A DNA stretch of 64,000 nucleotides. It comes from Pisaster brevispinus (Eukaryota; Echinodermata; Asteroidea; Forcipulatida; Asteriidae). The notes below the pieces were generated by a model. That model worked only from the letters and a program-made list of their open reading frames with translations, had not been told where the DNA came from and searched no databases. Of this stretch, positions 11,381 to 23,600 are shown one piece after another (the stretch's first letter is position 1; every line of letters starts with the position of its first letter). A program made the translations under genes and the position numbers. Where the stretch lies: positions 6,519,630-6,583,629 of the forward strand of contig JAMKCF010000007.1 of NCBI GenBank assembly GCA_023634235.1, given 5' to 3'.

Positions 11381-14300
11381 ATGATGACAGCACTGGCGGT
11401 AGCCACGCTGATTTTAGGCTTGTTTGTGATGTGTCACAAAGTTTCTCCGATCTCGGCTGGTTGTGGCAGCATTTTCTTGCCCGACCAGCACCATGCACTG
11501 ATCGGTCACTCGTTCCTGTCTCAAACAGGGACCGGTCGGATTCAGTGTATGATGCTCTGCTGGAGGCACAGTCGCTGTTTGTCATTCAATCACGATGACA
11601 TCAGTGGTACATGTCAGCTGAACCACGCGAGGAAAGAAGATTTCCCCGAGAGTTACAAGCCAGACGGCCGCTTGTCGTACTTTGGCCCTTCACACAATAG
11701 ACACGGAGGACCTTTTAAAACAACAGAAGACAAAGTAAGCTTATAGTAGATTCTTTCTTTTTTTCACACAAAACAATTCGGACATTATTTTTAATGACAA
11801 ACCTACAAAATGCCAACTACAAAATGTGTATTGATTTGTTCATACCCTAATGCGGGAGCTTGTTATACTTTTATGTGTGTAGTCATTACTACCATTTCTC
11901 AGCAGAATGGTGAAATTTTCGATAATGTTACTTTCCCTCCAGATGGTTTTTGACGTTACAGTTGATAATATTTTTTCGTTCTCCTAAATACGATTGTAAT
12001 GTTCAGTGTTACTTTTATAACATATGCAAACTATGAAGATTTGTACAATAAATATATGTGTAATATTGCATGCATGTGGGTGCATTGTTGCAGAATAAAA
12101 CTACGAGATGAAATCTCTGTAATGTTCCATTTTACCAGTCGAAACCGAGTGCAACGGGAAAGCCAGATTTCACCCAGTGATTATACTCTGCGACAATGCA
12201 AGAACAAAATTCCTAATATTCATTCCTAATTTTGTATTGTTCTATTACTGTTTCTTCCTTTGAGTCATGGATCCCATATATTGAGCCTTTATTCGACTGG
12301 TAGATTTGCAATAGGCCTACGTCATAAAAGGGGGACATATTCGTTTTGCTAAATCACACTGAAATTTGTTGGCTTTAATTAATACATCTAAGATATAAAC
12401 AAGTATAGACGGTGCAAGTCTCGCGCGTAGTCGACCTTTTTGGGGACCACTTTGGTCCCACGGACATAATATGGCTTCACCGCGTGAAGGAAACAAATCC
12501 GTGCACTGAAACTGGTCCTAATGGTCGAATACGCACGAGACTTTCGCAGAGTATAAGATGTGATGACCAAACCTCACTTTCTGCTATATTTTCAGACAAC
12601 TAAACTTGCTAGGGAACCTCCAAAAACCTCGCAAGAAAATGTGGTAACAACGTCCACAACTGCAGCAACCGCATCCACAACTGCACCGACCGCATCCACA
12701 ACTGCAGAAACAGAATCTAGTGCAACTGCACCAACCGCATTCAAAACTGCACCAACTGCACCCACAACTGCACTAACCGCATCCACAACTGCAGAAACCA
12801 CATCCAGGACTGCAGAAACCACATCTAGTGCAACTGCACCAAACGCATCCGCAACTGCAACAACCACAGCCACAAATGCAGCAACTACAGCCACAGTTGC
12901 ACCGACCACATCTAGTGCAACTGCACCAAACGCATTCACAACTGCAACCACAGCCACAAATGCAGCAACTACAGCCACAGTTGCACCGACATCTAGTGCA
13001 ACTGCACCAAACGCATCCACATCTGCAACAACCACAGCCACAACTGATGCAGAAACTACAACCACAACTGTAGCAACCACAGCCACAACTGCAGCAACCA
13101 CAGCCACAATTGCAGCAACCACAGCCACAACTGCAGCAACCACAGCCACAAATGCAGCAACCACAGCCACAAATGCAGCAACCACAGCCACAACTGCAGC
13201 AACCACAGCCAAAACTGCAGCTTCTACAGCCACAACTGTAGCAACCACAGCCACAAATGCAGCAACCACAGCCAAAACTGCAGCAACCACAGCCACAACT
13301 GCAGCAACCACAGCCACAAATGCAGCAACCACCGCCACAACTGCAGCAACCACAGCCAAATCTGCAGCTTCTACAGCCACAACTGTAGCAACCACAGCCA
13401 CAAATGCAGCAACCACAGCCACAACTGCAGCAACCACAGCCACAATTGCAGCAACCACAGCCACAAATGCAGCAACCACAGCCACAAATGCAGCAACCAC
13501 AGCCACAACTGCAGCAACCACAGCCAAAACTGCAGCTTCTACAGCCACAACTGCAGCAACCACAGCCACAAATGCAGCAACCACAGCCACAATTGCAGCA
13601 ACCACAGCCACAACTGCAGCAACCACAGCCACAGCTGCAGCAACTACAGCCACAACTGCAGCAACCACAGCCACAATTGCAGCAACCACAGCCACAACTG
13701 CAGCAACCACAGCCACAAATGCAGCAACCACAGCCACATTTGCAGCAACCACAGCCACAACTGCAGCAACCACAGCCAAAACTGCAGCAACCACATCCAC
13801 AACTGCAGCTTCTACATTTAAAGGTACGCATGACTGAAGTTTACATTATTCTCACTACTTCAAGTTTCCTAATTGTTGGCCGAAGTTTCCGGATATAAAC
13901 CGTAAAAAGATTGGATTTCTTTATAGCTTTTTACACGCTACTAAGGTGAAAAGAAGGATAGAAGTTCAGTTAATAAAAAGATTCAAAAACAGTTTTTATT
14001 TTTTAGAAATGTTGGGTCGGAACAGACACTTTTAGACTGATATGGAGGCAGTGGGCAAGTGAAACATGAGTAGTCCTATCAGTAATCAGGAAAAATTGGA
14101 AGAGTGCCAATACTTTAAAGCATTTTACTATGTGAACATTTACAGTGCGGGTGTCGGTTGAAACAAGCAGTTTGGCCAAAGGTACAGCTGGGCGAAAGAT
14201 ATCAGTAGTTTCCAATAGAAAAATGAAAATGAAAAAGCAATTTCAAGTCTCTAGTCTCACGTTATAAAGTGGTGTAAAATGCCACTGTGTTTGATACCTT

Positions 14301-16936
14301 TGAGTGCAATTTTTGTCAAAATCACAAAAACATTCGATGATGTCAAATTTCTAATATATGATTCTGTACATCTATTGATTGATTTTTGATTTGTTTTTCT
14401 ATTTGAACACTCAGTTTGCAGTACTCCTTTTGGAATGGAAAGTGGCGCCATAGCCGATCATCAGATCACTACAAATAACGCCTTGGACAACGACTACACA
14501 AACTACGGGTCAACACTCGCCCGGTTTAACGGCAGCAGTGAGTAGCGATTTTTTTTGTCAAGAAATAGTTCTGCTTTAAAGTATGGAATTCCAACTGTCA
14601 TTTACGGCTCGGTCCTGTATTGCACTGCCACGACCATCCCGGTTTTAAACGGCCGTTTAAGACCTCGTCGCAGTGGCGTAAATAAGATATTTTGTTAGGA
14701 GGGCACAAGGGGGCCATCATTTTTCTAGGGGGCGCTGCTGGCAAATCAATCATTGCACTTTTTTTAACCTGGATCTTGATCTACGTAATGGTGGGTTTCA
14801 AATGGGGGGGGGGGGTGTCAACCGGGGGACACTGACATCATTTGGACCCCCCCCCCCCCCTAGTAACGCCACTGCCTCGTCGCCTTCTCTTTTTTCCCCT
14901 TATTAATATTTTATGGTATTTTATGGGGGATTTTCTGCTGGTGCTCTGCAGGTTCTTGGTGTGGCAAGCCGCTCAGCACCACTTGGATTCAGGTGGATTT
15001 GGGCCGCACGGTGGACCTCTACTGCATTATAGTACAGGGCCGTAGAGGAGGAAACGAACACGTGGCCCATTTCTTGCTGAGTTACAGTGATGATGGCGTT
15101 ACGTGGACGAACGTGAAGGACAACGACGGTGCCATTAAGGTAATAAATGTCCCAATATTGCCTTTTAATTGTTGTAGGCCTAACTAGCATATTTTGACAG
15201 GTGGAACAAACTCAAATTGTAAGTCGGTATAGAAGTAATTATCATCGTGTTCTCCTGACTTCTTTAAAGGTTCTATATTACTGTAAAACAAATTTCCGGC
15301 CGTTATTTTACCAGCCAGTATGATTGGCAGCCAATAATACCATACAATTAACTGGTATTTTGTATACACTTTACACGGGATCAGAAACCGTTAACAAAAA
15401 TCCACAACCTATTGGTAAGTCGTTGCGTCACACGCGCATGCGTATCTACTACACGCCAAAAGTTGTCACGACATCTGGTACCAAAACCTTCATATTATGT
15501 GTGTGTGTAATTTTACCTAAAATTCCCCGTTTCATCATTCAAAAGCATTTTGTTATAACATAAACTTAAAATTCGGAGACCGTTAGTCTTTGAAGAACGT
15601 ATGTAAAAGCCAGGTCCGATAATTAACCTGTTCTTGCAGGTGACAAAAACAACAAACCTACATGAACTAGTGTAACGGAAGCAGTAATTAGAGACGAGCG
15701 AAATAGGAACAATAAAAGGGAGACAAAAAGGGGAGGGGTAGAAGGGCTAGTTTTACCGCAAGAGGTTTGAAACGGAAGAGGCAAAATCAAATCAAGTCAG
15801 TATTTAGACTTGTATATGGGGACATCAATCATTGGCGTAACCGGGGTGATGCTGGAGCCCACCCCTCACTTCAAACCTTCTTCCATACTGTTGTGGTACC
15901 CCCTTGAGATCGAAAAATGTACAAATGAATGGTGTAATATGTTGAATACCGTGCCCCCTTCATTATGTCTTTTTGCCCCCCCCCCCCCCACCCCGCTTGC
16001 CCTAAGTATTTGGAAACGCTGAACATGAGCAAATATGGCTATTGGTTCTTGAACTGGTCTCTCGACACCAGTCTAGGTCAGCTGTCTATAGTGGTTAAGA
16101 CATGCATGGTACTGGGTTCAAGTCCCACCCTTGAAGCCTGTTGATACCTTTTAACCCACCGAGTATACAGTGCTTATCACACGTTGCAAAATAATTTTTG
16201 CGGGTTTTTTTCTTCATTAATCTAAGGAGTTTCAGACGTTTGGCACACAATAAAACTAGTTCCGGTCGGCTGTCCCGTAAATGAGCGCTAGGGAAAGTTG
16301 GCGTTCATATATCTCTCGGTAAGGGATCAACCTGATCATCAAACCTGGTTCGACGCGGGGAAGCTAATCGAGTGGCACTTTTTGTACTTTTTGATATATT
16401 AATGTAATTTTTTGTTCTTATAACTTTGTACATTGTTGTGATTTGGGCCTTTGGGCCATCTGTTTCAATTTAGAGTGATGATAATAATAATAATATAAAA
16501 TACAAAAATAAAATAAAAATATTTTTAAAGACAATGACATCAATTAAACGGGTCAATCAAAAAAAAGTGTCTGCTGCCACCTTGTGTTGCTGTTTCAAAA
16601 TCACTTAGTTGCATCACTAAAGAGATTACGAGATGATTAAAGAGATTAGTATGCATTTTTCTAAACAGTTTCCGAGTGTATAAAGAAACGTTAAAATGCC
16701 GAAATGTAACTTAGCGATTGTAAACTGAGCGCGTTTTACTGATACACTTTTCTATATATGTTTCTTGTTCTCTTGTGCAGCGTCACTTTTCGAACGGGTC
16801 GAGTAACGAAGACGTGACAGTCCCAGTCGAGTCTTCACCATCGGTGGGTATGATCCGGTGTAGATTCATCCGCATTCGACCGTCCGGATGGCAATACGGC
16901 ATGTGTATGCGATTCGAACTTATTGGCTGCGACTGA
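11381..16936 (+). CDS. gene 1: secreted PAN / Thr-Ala mucin / F5/8C protein
   Basis: Five coding exons: 11381-11734, 12596-13823, 14415-14537, 14952-15139, 16781-16936, all with GT-AG borders and phases 0, 1, 1, 0; 682 residues. Residues 1-26 form a signal peptide; the tandem ATG ATG leaves the exact start open by one codon. Residues 28-104 are a PAN/apple domain with Cys 28, 56, 60, 66 and 78 and a 'CLSFNHDD' core. Residues 119-527 are a Thr/Ala repeat, probably an O-glycosylated stalk. Residues 529-681 are one discoidin (F5/8C) domain bounded by Cys, with 'WIQVDLGR', 'YSDDGVTW' and 'MRFELIGC'. There is no membrane anchor. The expected role is binding of glycan, lipid or protein outside the cell; the ligand is unknown. 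This is the most divergent of the four tandem copies and has the longest linker. Confidence 0.85.
12596..13823 (+). repeat. 21-bp coding minisatellite, exon 2 of gene 1
   Basis: From about 13060 to 13800 the exon is a tandem array of a 21-bp unit (GCAACCACAGCCACAACT plus GCA) encoding a 7-residue Ala/Thr unit. The 5' part (12640-13060) has looser units with Ser, Pro and Glu. The unit has no stop in several frames, so long open frames also appear in another + frame (Gln/Pro) and on the - strand (Val/Ala, Cys/Gly). Intron phase selects the Thr/Ala frame. Confidence 0.85.
14671..14874. mobile_element. hAT-like MITE with 8-bp target duplication, intron 3 of gene 1
   Basis: Ends CAGTGGCGTAA and TTACGCCACTG (within TAGTAACGCCACTG) are flanked by the exact 8-mer CCTCGTCG at 14663-14670 and 14875-14882. 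Imperfect terminal repeats with an 8-bp duplication fit the hAT superfamily. There is no coding capacity; the interior is G/C-run rich. Confidence 0.75.
15140..16780 (+). other. intron 4 of gene 1
   Basis: GTAATA donor to TTGTGCAG acceptor. It contains a C-run near 15976 and, at about 16080-16200, a degraded tRNA-like piece with 'GGGTTCAAGTCCCACCC'. It also has AT-rich sequence at 16470-16530. No exon is recognised. Confidence 0.6.
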
Positions 16937-16976
16937 TTTCGTCATTTCGGGAAGAACAACTTCTAATGAACCGCAT

Positions 16977-16982
16977 AATAAA
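16977..16982 (+). promoter_or_regulatory. poly(A) signal AATAAA, gene 1
   Basis: AATAAA lies 41 bp after the stop. Genes 2-4 carry AATAAA at nearly the same distance (27429, 40800, 57966), so the 3' end is conserved. Confidence 0.7.
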
Positions 16983-19900
16983 AGCATAATTGTTGTTAAC
17001 AAAGAGACAGTGTGACTGATATAAAATTATTGGCTGTGCTTCTTTATTACTCTTGTTACTTTTAAATAACCATTTTCTGAATTGTTTAATGTGAATTGTA
17101 CACCAGGTAAATTATACGGTTTTAATCATTTACGTTTTGGATTGTTATTGTGAACGTAGATACGTCATTATGCTTATCAGGGTAAGTAGTGAGGTTAGTT
17201 CAAAACGCAATAGAGTGCGCCACCAATTTTTTCCTAAAATAGGTCATTCCTAAGGAGGACAGTTTAACTTCGCTCGTTTCCATCGCCTTAACCAAAAGGC
17301 GCTGGGATGGGCTGACGTATCAGCACGCTCGTTGGTCCATTAGATCGTGACCCCTAAAAACCCGCGGTTACCTCTTACTGTTTTGCGAAAGACCTGACCA
17401 ATGATACTATTTATAAAAAATATTTGTACATGTATATATTATGTAAGTCAATGGTATATGGAGGGAAATCATTTTTCCATCATTTCCGTCGTCCAAGCTG
17501 GAAAGCTGCAAAAGCCCCCCGACCTTTGCCAATAAATTACAAATTAATAAAATCACTCCCACACAAACGCGAGTCCTATACAAACGTCCATCTTGGAAAA
17601 GCGGGCCAACGCTTATAGGGGAATATGACAAATGTTTATTCTAGGACATAAATTAACTCCAGAAATACCCCTTGGTGGAAATCATTAGCCCTGTCTGTTT
17701 GATTTTGATCAAACTTTTTATATTGTCACCGAAGAAGCAGTTCAACCCTTGCAGCCGAACTTTCATGTTTGGAGACAACCGCGTTTGAAGTTAATCTATT
17801 TTTGAAATCATTGTTTCTGAGACTGTTTGCCTATTAAACTTAGATATTTTACCAACCGTGAAAGTGGAGATCCTAAATCATGTAAATCTGTTGTCACTTT
17901 AGTCATAGTAAATTTAGATAATGATGAGGCCTAACTAACTATATTGCACAATTGCCTCGTCGTGAAACTGCGCGAACGAGTTCTGTGTGCAGCGCGTCGT
18001 CGTGCGTAAACGAAATTGCCTGTTCGTGAAATCTCATCTTAGTCACACAAATAAACTCTCCTTGAAAATGCAAAACGCTGAGTACTCGTTTTGGGGGCAC
18101 CGTCCCTGCCCTTTGTACTTCAGTGTTAAAAAAAAAAATTAAAAAAAAAAAGACCAACTGAAAGGTGGCTGCTTGTGAAAACTCAAAACTGTACATCTGA
18201 TGATCTGGTCAAATTTTCAAAAGACTTGGCATCCAGACACCCAAAGTAAGCCGTTTGAAATACTTTTTCAATTAAAGCAACCTCCGGTTTCGACTGCAGG
18301 TAATTGTCAAACGAGGTCACGCTCTTTTGACATCTTGGAGAGTATTCCAAACTTCTTTAGATCATGTCACAATTGTGTCTCTAGAATATGTGCGCCTTAA
18401 AATGTATTTTCAAAGTAAATATTTAATGTAATTCCATATCAGCTGACGTCATCGTGACGTAACTCTTATTGTATCATTTGCATGTTGATAATTTGAGTTA
18501 TTGAGATATTTTGCAGAATTGAATTAATCGGAAATTAAAGAAGACAGTTTCACAACTTGGAGGTTGAACACAAGGGCAATTAATCTTTGTTCGACGGTGT
18601 ACCTTCGCATGACAGCGAGCGGTTCAGTGTTCCATAGACCTTCCGGTTGAACTTGAGATAGCAACTGTGTGAGGTATAGAACTGTATTTATGGCGTGTTG
18701 CCGTTCACCAACTCAACAGAAACGATGGTGACTTAATTTATTTCACATTTGCAACAACAAACATTGTAAATTCAGATTAGGCAAAGTAAGCTAAACCAAC
18801 ATTATCCTGAAATAACTGGTTTACTTTTGTTTGGCCGCAATAATAATTATTACCATTAGCAAATACCTGGGAGTGTTTATGCACTATGATTGGATGAAGA
18901 CTTATCACGTGGGCTGTATCAACGTGATAAAAAGACTGGTTCTGTGAACTAGTGAATAAACGGCCCCTAAAAAGCATATTGTTAAAACGTTTGTGTGTAT
19001 ATTGAGAGAGAAAATCATACATGTGGCCGTGTGCAGGCAAATCATAAGATGAGACAAACAAGCGTGACCACAAAAAAATTACTGTGCTTGTTGTGCTGGG
19101 AAATACCAAATTCATCTATTCTTTGTTTTGTGTGTGTGTTGTTGTTTTTGTTGTTTTTGGTTTTGTTGGGGTTTTTTTTTGGGGGGGGGGGGCAAGGACA
19201 TGATATCACGTGCACGCCGTCCAACGCGTAGGCATGAACGCGCAGACAATGTACCATTTTTAGATACCTTGTACGCGCTTAAACCAACACAATGCAAAGC
19301 ATAAAGCCCGCGAACACCAACCAAACTAATTCTGATATGGTGCTATTGAAGCTCATAGTTCTTGGTTCTGGAAAATGTGCACAATGGTTAATTATGTAAA
19401 GAGTTTAGGTGCTACAAAACAGTTGAACAGCATTGACCCTTGAAAATGAGTAGAACATTCTGAAAATAACGGCAACAGAAACAAATACAAATTCTGAAGA
19501 TTTTTCGGTTTTTCGTTAAAATTATTTATTAATGGGTTTAAAAATGAGATGACCCAGCCATCACTGATCGGGTTGTTGGCTGGCCGCTTGTAATGGACCT
19601 CGCCGTTAGCTCGGTCCATTAACAGTGGCCAGTCACCAACTCGATTATTAATTACCACTCAACGAAGAGAGGGTCATCACACTAACGGTTAGTCATGACA
19701 CAAAATATATCTGAGCCGAAGAAGTGACACCATGTCTAGACATGATGAATTTATAGGAAATTAAAAAAAACATCGACAAGTCCTTTACAAAAAAGAGAGA
19801 TTCAAAAAGGGAAAGAAACGTGCCAATAAAAATACCGTGTTCCTATTTCTTAAATGCCTTCCAAGAGAAAGCAACTCCTTCATTTTTTCTTGCAGAATCC

Positions 19901-20699
19901 ATATTTATAGATTTATTTATTTATTTATTTAATATTTCGGTTTAAAAACAAAAAACATGGTCCGCGGTAGTATCACAAGGTAACACTAAAAATGAGATGC
20001 TTACAAAATCAAAAATTAAGTTGTTCGCTTATGGATGAATGGATGAATTGACCCGGATTGAGGGTCCCAGGGGGCTTGACCCATTTCGGAGAGACTTTTT
20101 AGAGTTTTAGAGTTGTAGTTTCCCTCACTCCCCACCCCCCCCCCATCCCTCCCCCATCCCTCCCCCATCCCTCCCCCCCCCCCAACAGAGTCCGACACTA
20201 CATACAAGTATAACCGACTTTTGCAGCTTTATTTCCGTCATTATTGTTCTGTGACCTCATTACCTCAATGAGGCTTTACTAATTGTATATTGCTGTCATA
20301 GATAATGCACGAGGTGGTGTTCAACCAGAGGGGAATGGCCAGGTATTCAAATTATTGTTCTCTTCAAAGTAAAACCTTATTTATCCCTGCATTCTCCTGA
20401 AGACGATCAGAGCATACTGATCGAAACGTTGAGTCGTAAACCACCGGTTCTTTTCAGAACCTATACACTACTCAAAAGAAATCCTACTTATTTACCCCAA
20501 TAGATTTCGTCGAGTTGGAAGCAAACAATAGAAGACTGATTAGTCGGTACTGATTACCCCGTAGGTAGAATGAACGCGCCCATTTTAGAGACACGTTACG
20601 AGATGAAGTGGGATTCAAGGGCGGTATAGTCTGGTTTTGTATCTCATCAACGACCAGTTGCGGGTAGACTGGCATAGAGGAGTGGACGCACTGGGTGTA
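16983..20699. other. intergenic between genes 1 and 2
   Basis: No supported gene. The part near 17160-17230 resembles the gene 2-4 downstream flank ('GTGCGCCACCAAT' with a CAGGGTAAGTAGTGAGGTT-like piece), so the duplicated unit once included it. A short palindrome of TAATGGACC and GGTCCATTA lies at about 19592-19621. A T/TTTA microsatellite is near 19910-19932, and a C-rich 'CATCCCTCCCCC' array lies at about 20130-20185. Sequence like the left flank of genes 3 and 4 begins at about 19800. Confidence 0.55.
20397..20435 (+). ncRNA. hammerhead-like motif, weak (5' flank of gene 2)
   Basis: CTGAAGA, then a stem GATCAG / CTGATC around AGCATA, then GAAAC and GTTGAGTC. This matches the order of a hammerhead core with a very short stem III. 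Stem I and the first stem II pair are poor, so activity is doubtful. The same motif lies at 31763-31801 and 47324-47362. Confidence 0.25.
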
Positions 20700-23600
20700 A
20701 TGATGACAGCACTGGCGGTAGCCACGCTGATTTTAGGCTTGTTTGTGATGTGTCACAATGTTTCTCCGATCTCGGCTGGTTGTGGCAGCATTTTCTTGCC
20801 CGACCAGCACCATGCATTGATCGGTCACTCGTTTCTGACCCAAACAAGGACCGGTCGGATTCAGTGTATGATGCTCTGCTGGAGGCACAGTCGCTGTTTG
20901 TCATTCAATCACGATGACACTAGTGGTACATGTCAGCTGAACCGCGCTAAGAAAGAAGAATTCCCCGAGAGTTACAAGCAAGATGGCCGCTTATCGTACT
21001 TTGGTTCTTCAAACAAGGGACGTGGAGGGGCTTTTGAAGCCACAGCGGCAGAAGATGAAGTATGCTTTAATTTTGTTCTTTTTACATTTTTAAATGTCAT
21101 AATTGATATCACCTATTGCTATTATGAAACACAGAATATATCACCACTTATCAAACTATCATTATTTGACTTTTATGACGTTGAGCATTATTATGGTAAT
21201 TTGTGTAAATCTCGATAATATACAAATAATAATAATATTCCAATGACGGAACACCGCGGAATGACACTTTAAACTTGCATTTAATAAGAGCATGGTCGAA
21301 ATTTACATAACCCAAGCCAAAAATAATATAAAGAGCTCGCTTTTTAATAAGCTCCAATTTGTTGACATGAACTCTAATTGACCGAGCGTTCCATACTGGG
21401 GCTGCACATACTGTCAATGGTCGTATGTAACCCCTATAAATTGTTAATAAATCTGGAATTGATAAGTGGATTTAATTTCAATAGTTTAAGCATGTATAAT
21501 TTATTGCTAGCTGTACGATAAATCTGATCAACATGTTTATCCCATTTGAGGTCAGAACTAATTAAAACGCCGATAATCTTAACACAATCGACAGTTTGGA
21601 GCCAGTTAACAATTATTCTCGACTTAGGGCACAAGTGATAAAATTTGTCACGAACATTGGCGTCAAAGTTCACGATTTGGGGCCCAAGGTGAATTTTGGC
21701 TCACATATTAATGTCAAAATTCCAGAGTCATGCAAAGTTTGTGAATAACTTTTTTTTTAAAGTTCATGGGGCACATAGAACGAAAAGATTTTGTACTTGT
21801 ACATTTCACCTTTAGCAAATGCAATACTGGGGGATGTTTACATAGTACACACAACGACATTCAACCTTGAGGAAAGATCATTCAAATGCGAAGGCTTACA
21901 GTAATCTCGTTAATGTGAGTTACAACAAGCTGTTGATATTTTGCAGGGAGAAACACAGAACACGTTTTCCTTCTAATGGATGGAAAGTACACTAAAAGCC
22001 ACGATCCAACAGTGGCGCAACATTAGGAACGTAGGAACGTAGATCAAGATACAGTTTTTTTAAAAGTGCACATGGAAGCTATAATTGATTTGCCAGCAGT
22101 GACCACCTAGAAAAAAATACCTTAGTTAAGCCCGGTTCATACTTCCTGCGAACGCGAATGCGAAGCGAATATTGACGTCACAAATTCGCAACGAATAATT
22201 CGCAGCAGTTGAAATGTGCTCAACTCCTGCGAAACATTCGCTGCGAAAACGGCCCTGTGACGTCAAAATTCGCTTCGCATTCGCATTTGCAGGAAGTATG
22301 AACCCGGGCTTTACGCCGCTGCGATCCACGAGCGTTTGTATTTTGAGTGGTGTTGACATTGCGCATATTAAGCTTATGATTAAAGCGCAAATATTTTGCC
22401 GCAGTTTTTTTTTTTGACGTCATTTAAAAAAGATTAGTCAATGCCTCTCAACAAAGACGTCAGATCTAACGTCAATGCCGACTTAAACTCAAACTTCGAC
22501 TTGAGCTAAACATATGTAACAATAATGAAAAGAATAATGAATGGATTTCATTGTTCATTCTCTCGAACACATGGACTCATAATAACAGCGCAAGTGACTC
22601 TTTTAAACCACCGACCATTACATTCAGCGTCAAAGGAACACCGAGAACAATAAAAGAAGGTGATAATTATAACTGTAATTATATCTTATAACTATGACTT
22701 ACTTGAAGTTATAAATTTGACAATTAATCTGATAATTTATGAGTTGGCGTAAATCAGAGCAAAATTATGACTTGAAATCATATCTATTAGATAATATTAG
22801 TCGTAATTATGACTTGTACTATGTCACACGTATTGGATAAAAATCACAAGTATGACTTGTACTAAGTCATAATTGTAAAATGTAGGCCTATAAGTCACAG
22901 TATGACTTAAGTTTTCTTCCTCTCCAACTTGTTAAAGCTCCAGAGGTCCGTGATCTCTCACTTTTAAATTTCTACCTCTCGTGGTAATCAAATTTTGTGT
23001 GTGGTTTTGAAAGCTGTGACAACTGTCTGGAGATAAAGCACGGTTCAGACTTCCTGCGAATAAAAATGCGATACGAATTTTGACGTCACAAATTCGCAAC
23101 GAACAATTTGGAAGAGCTGCCCATGCCCTCAACTCCTTCGAAACAATTGCAGCGAAACCAGAGCTGTGACGTCAAAATTCGCTTTGCATTCGCATTCGCA
23201 TTCGCAGGAAGTATGAACCGGACTTTTAGGATGCACTCAAACTGGGATTTGAATGGTGTGGCGGCTTTAACGTCTGCCAAAAGGTTTGTGATGATACGTA
23301 GAAACTAGGCCTCTGGTTTAGAGTGGTGGGTTTGCTGCCCTTATGGTTTGTCATAGTAAATACAAACATATTCATATTATTTTGTTTTTAAATTGATATC
23401 TGTAAATAAATAAATAAAAGCACAAATAAATAAATAAATTAACGCCTAGGCATATGGTTTTGAGTGGTGAGTTTGCTGCTCTAATTGTTTGCCATGTTGA
23501 ATACAAACATAGTGCATAGGCCTCTGGTTTTGAATGGTGGGTTTGTAATAGTACATAAAAAATTGTCAGACTTTATCAATGCATGTGGTTTTGAATGGAA

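Noticed and set aside
12592..13831. Long open frames on the minus strand (402 and 352 codons) and in another plus frame over gene 1 exon 2
   Set aside because: They arise because the 21-bp repeat unit has no stop in those frames. The products would be pure Val/Ala or Cys/Gly repeats, and splice phase supports only the Thr/Ala frame.
18777..19115. 112-codon minus-strand frame
   Set aside because: No recognised motif, starts from weak context in AT-rich intergenic sequence, and no homologous frame near the other copies.
20637..20699. 21-codon N-terminal extension of genes 2-4 in frame with the PAN exon
   Set aside because: It starts at TTG, has no ATG, would bury the signal peptide, and gene 1 does not share it. 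The ATGATG is the better start.
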